Assembly: GCA_018066065.1 (NCBI GenBank) | Contig: JAGHSC010000153.1 | Location: forward strand, 1-8,008 | Direction of reading: 5' to 3' | DNA from: Candidatus Cryptobacteroides faecihippi | Lineage (GTDB): Bacteria > Bacteroidota > Bacteroidia > Bacteroidales > UBA932 | DNA length: 8,008 nt | Shown: positions 6,067 to 8,008 of the stretch, piece by piece | How positions within the stretch are numbered: position 1 is the first letter of the stretch | How the letters are laid out: every line of letters starts with the position of its first letter | The notes under the pieces: generated by a model | What the model was told of the DNA's origin: nothing | The model's database searches: none | The model's input: only the letters and a program-made list of their open reading frames with translations | Translations under genes and position numbers: made by a program

Positions 6067-7377
6067 ATGAAAACACGCTCATTGCTCTTCGTCTCGGCGC
6101 TCCTGGCACTGGCTTCGTGCGGTTCGGCAGCGCAGTTCGCGAATGATGCCTCACAGCAGAGGTATCAGGATGGAATCTACTATACACCAGGCTCTGCGGC
6201 AGAGACCAAGGTCGCCATCGCAAATGAAAGGCTCGAGGACGACTACCTGGTTGAAAAGACGATGAACTCACCGATCTTCATGAAGAGCGGTGAAAAGGTC
6301 GATACAGTCTTCATTCCAAACGACAAGATCGCAAAGCTTGAGTTCAACAAGGATGCGAACACTACATCGGTCTACATCTACGACGAAGGATGGAACACCT
6401 GGGCTTCCTACCAGCCTTGGTACGCAACGTCATGGTACTCATGGCACCGTCCTTACTATTCATCCATCTACTGGGGCATGGATCCTTGGTACTACGGTGG
6501 ATGGTACAGTCCTTGGCACTACGGCCACTTCGGATGGCATTCAAGCTGGATGTGGCATGACCCATGGTTCTACGGCGGATGGTACGACCCTTGGTACTAT
6601 GGCTACGGCGGTTGGTACGATCCGTGGTACTACGGTGGATGGTATGATCCATGGTTCTACAGCGGATGGTACGGCGGATGGTATGGCGGCTACGGCTACC
6701 ATCACCACTATCATGGACACAGCCACTTCGGCTTCGGCGGTGGCAACCGTGTCTATGCGCCAAGGAACGGAATCATGACCGGGACTTCATCAAGAGGCGG
6801 CATCGGCTCATCTTCAAGGAGTGCAGGTACCAGGAGCTCATCGATGACAAGGCAGAGGAGCGGCGCTTCCGCAACCTCGGCATCCAGGTCCGCTGTCTCT
6901 GCAGCCACAAGAGGTTCTGCCGCGAGGACCGGTGCTTCCACCCGCTCATCAGTATCGCAGGCTGCACGCAGGCCTTCTACCAGTGCTTCAGGCAGCAGCA
7001 TCACCAGGAACAGTGCAGTAAGAAGCGGTTCCGCAGCCGTCGCAGGCTCAGGCAGGGTCAGCGCATCCGGTACGGGAAGCACACGCCAGTCCTACAACCA
7101 GACCTACAGCAGGCCATCAACATCCTCAAGCAGGTCAAGCGTAAGCACAGGTTCCAGCTCATCCGGCAGCAGCTACAGATCTTCAGGGTCAAGCTCTTCT
7201 TCCAACAACAGCTACAGGTCATCCAGCTCCAGCAGCTCCTCAGGCAGCTACAGGTCCAGTTCATCGTCCGGAAGCTACTCAGGTGGCGGAAGCCGCAGCA
7301 GCGGTGGCTACTCAGGTGGTGGAAGTTACTCAGGTGGCGGAAGCCGCAGCAGCGGTGGCGGTGGCGGAAGGAGATAA
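6067..7377 (+). CDS. Lipoprotein with Trp/Tyr/Gly repeats and Ser/Arg/Gly-rich tail
   Basis: The product is 436 aa, of unknown function. A lipoprotein signal peptide (MKTRSLLFVSALLALASC) ends in the lipobox LASC, so Cys18 should be lipidated. No acidic cluster follows the Cys, so the usual Bacteroidota surface-export signal is not evident; the protein may face the periplasm. Residues 19-105 form a normal-composition domain (YQDGIYYTP at 33-41, then charged and beta-like sequence). Residues 109-210 are extremely rich in Trp, Tyr and Gly, with nonapeptide repeats of the type DPWYYGGWY. A His cluster HHHYHGHSH lies at 212-220, then FGFGGG. Residues 241-436 are low complexity: mostly Ser, Arg, Ala, Thr and Gly, ending in YSGGGSRSSGG repeats and GGGGGRR. 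Cys18 is the only Cys in the protein. The start is set by the signal peptide and the AGGAG site. It is divergent from proS and 69 bases before a FadL-like gene, with no clear terminator between them. Similar Trp/Tyr/Gly-rich lipoproteins occur in Bacteroidota as far as I recall, but I cannot name a family. Confidence 0.88.
   Translation: MKTRSLLFVSALLALASCGSAAQFANDASQQRYQDGIYYTPGSAAETKVAIANERLEDDYLVEKTMNSPIFMKSGEKVDTVFIPNDKIAKLEFNKDANTTSVYIYDEGWNTWASYQPWYATSWYSWHRPYYSSIYWGMDPWYYGGWYSPWHYGHFGWHSSWMWHDPWFYGGWYDPWYYGYGGWYDPWYYGGWYDPWFYSGWYGGWYGGYGYHHHYHGHSHFGFGGGNRVYAPRNGIMTGTSSRGGIGSSSRSAGTRSSSMTRQRSGASATSASRSAVSAATRGSAARTGASTRSSVSQAARRPSTSASGSSITRNSAVRSGSAAVAGSGRVSASGTGSTRQSYNQTYSRPSTSSSRSSVSTGSSSSGSSYRSSGSSSSSNNSYRSSSSSSSSGSYRSSSSSGSYSGGGSRSSGGYSGGGSYSGGGSRSSGGGGGRR
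6481..6672 (+). repeat. 27-nt tandem repeats coding for DPW[YF]Y[GS]GWY
   Basis: These are imperfect 27-base units within the lipoprotein gene. Residues 139-147 read DPWYYGGWY, 148-156 SPWHYGHFG, 165-173 DPWFYGGWY, 174-184 DPWYYGYGGWY (two extra residues), 185-193 DPWYYGGWY and 194-202 DPWFYSGWY. The last four are contiguous; the first two are separated from them by WHSSWMWH (157-164). Third codon positions vary between copies (GAT/GAC, TAC/TAT, CCT/CCA/CCG), so the peptide is conserved more than the DNA, which suggests selection on the peptide repeat. Confidence 0.9.
7276..7359 (+). repeat. Exact 33-nt direct repeat in the lipoprotein tail
   Basis: Bases 7276-7308 and 7327-7359 are identical over 33 nt, both encoding YSGGGSRSSGG (residues 404-414 and 421-431). 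An 18-nt partial copy lies between them (7309-7326, YSGGGS). With no synonymous difference between the two full copies, the duplication looks recent, and the tract is a candidate for in-frame length change. Confidence 0.85.
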
Positions 7378-7446
7378 CGATCCAGCCCCGCATATTCACC
7401 AGTGAATGCTTATCCTGAATCAAGAACTATAAAAGATCGAAACGAA

Positions 7447-8008
7447 ATGAAAAGAACCATACTTGCAATCTCACTTGCTCTCACTGCAGCCAGCGCCGGC
7501 GCACAGACAATGTACGACGCCCTGACCTTCAGCAAGAATGAATATTACGGCACGGCAAGGTCCATCGCGATGGGCAACGCCATGACAGCTGTCGGAGGCG
7601 ACCTTGGATCGATCGGCATCAACCCTGCCGGATCCGCAGTCTACAACTTCTCACAGTTCACGATCACTCCGAACCTGACCATCAGTTCGGAGACAGGTTC
7701 CTACAGTGCCTACCCGGTCAACGGGGCGGATGCCTTCAAGAATTCACAGCTGACGAACTTCACGAAGTTCTCGATGCCGAACATCGGTGCCACACTCAAC
7801 ATGAGCACTGGCAACAGGCATGGGCTCAAGGGCATCACCTTCGGATTCGTGGTAAACAGCACGAACAACTTCACCGGAAAGACAATCGGCGGTGGCCTGA
7901 ATGACAAGACGAGCTACCTCAGCTGCATGGCAGTGGATGCCTTCGGCTACGGCACCGAATTCCTCATTGGATTCGGCTATGTCGACAACAACGGCCAGTA
8001 CCATGAAT
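7447..8008 (+). CDS. FadL/OmpP1-type outer-membrane protein, 3' truncated
   Basis: The frame stays open from the ATG at 7447 to the window edge, giving 187 full codons; the 3' part is missing. A signal peptide (MKRTILAISLALTAASAGA, residues 1-19) precedes a likely cleavage before Gln20. The mature start has YDALTFSKNEYYGTARSIAMG (23-43), then AMTAVGGDLGSIGINPAGSA (45-64). The NPAG (59-62) near the N-terminus is characteristic of the FadL/OmpP1/TodX transporters, and this whole block is typical of the Bacteroidales members, often annotated as hemin receptor or hydrophobic-compound transporter. Further on are alternating hydrophobic strands rich in Thr, Asn and Gly, as in a beta-barrel. Substrate cannot be inferred. 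The lipoprotein gene ends 69 bases upstream. I see no promoter match in that gap, so both may be on one transcript. Confidence 0.88.
   Translation, partial: MKRTILAISLALTAASAGAQTMYDALTFSKNEYYGTARSIAMGNAMTAVGGDLGSIGINPAGSAVYNFSQFTITPNLTISSETGSYSAYPVNGADAFKNSQLTNFTKFSMPNIGATLNMSTGNRHGLKGITFGFVVNSTNNFTGKTIGGGLNDKTSYLSCMAVDAFGYGTEFLIGFGYVDNNGQYHE

Noticed and set aside
6753..7082. Antisense open frame under the lipoprotein tail
   Set aside because: It mirrors the repeated Ser/Ala/Arg codons; its composition (Ala, Leu, Glu) follows from reverse reading, and it has no start signals of its own.
7394..7407. Inverted repeat ATTCAC-CA-GTGAAT in the gap between the lipoprotein and FadL-like genes, considered as a terminator or operator
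   Set aside because: The stem is only 5-6 bp with a tiny loop and no T-run follows. The remaining bases of the 7378-7446 gap show no TAnnTTTG match and nothing else I can support.
6651..7418. Long open frame (255 codons) overlapping the lipoprotein tail in another plus-strand frame
   Set aside because: It arises because the Ser/Arg/Gly low-complexity codons rarely make stops in that frame. It has no ribosome site, and its Gln/Lys/Arg-rich product resembles no protein.
1..8008. Search for CRISPR arrays, insertion sequences, tRNA/rRNA genes and phage or defence genes
   Set aside because: No spaced repeats, transposase motifs, terminal inverted repeats, cloverleaf-like sequences or defence families were seen. 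Nearly all bases belong to recognisable core-type genes.

Overview
The window looks like chromosomal housekeeping DNA from a member of the Bacteroidota, most likely an uncultured gut- or rumen-type Bacteroidales with fairly high GC. Four things support this. The gene families include a DUF3078 outer-membrane protein, a FadL/OmpP1-like protein of the Bacteroidales type, a 67K-type SppA and an archaeal/eukaryotic-type ProRS. There are several matches to the Bacteroidota promoter (-33 TTTG, -7 TAnnTTTG). Shine-Dalgarno sequences are mostly weak. Codon third positions are dominated by C and G (ATC, CTC, AAG, AGG). Genus and species cannot be read from the sequence.

Layout from left to right: (1) sppA, plus strand, a membrane-anchored signal peptide peptidase with both catalytic residues present. 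Its intrinsic terminator lies inside the 3' end of the convergent tilS gene. (2) A minus-strand cluster that reads proS, then a DUF3078 outer-membrane protein, then tilS, with gaps of 29 and 12 bases, so probably one operon. It joins proline charging of tRNA and lysidine modification of tRNA-Ile to a cell-envelope protein. (3) A 129-base AT-rich divergent region with candidate promoters for both directions. They appear to overlap, so the two 5' leaders may be complementary. (4) A plus-strand lipoprotein of 436 residues built from a short N-terminal domain, Trp/Tyr/Gly-rich nonapeptide repeats, a His cluster and a long Ser/Arg/Gly-rich tail. (5) After a 69-base gap, the first 187 codons of a FadL/OmpP1-like outer-membrane protein that runs off the window.

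The common theme is the cell envelope (SppA, DUF3078, lipoprotein, FadL-like porin) interleaved with tRNA functions (ProRS, TilS). I see no mobile element, CRISPR array, phage gene, tRNA or rRNA. The least explained part is the repeat-rich lipoprotein and its pairing with the porin-like gene. The rest is recognisable core genome with some compact regulatory arrangements. I found no clear evidence of a new multi-gene system.
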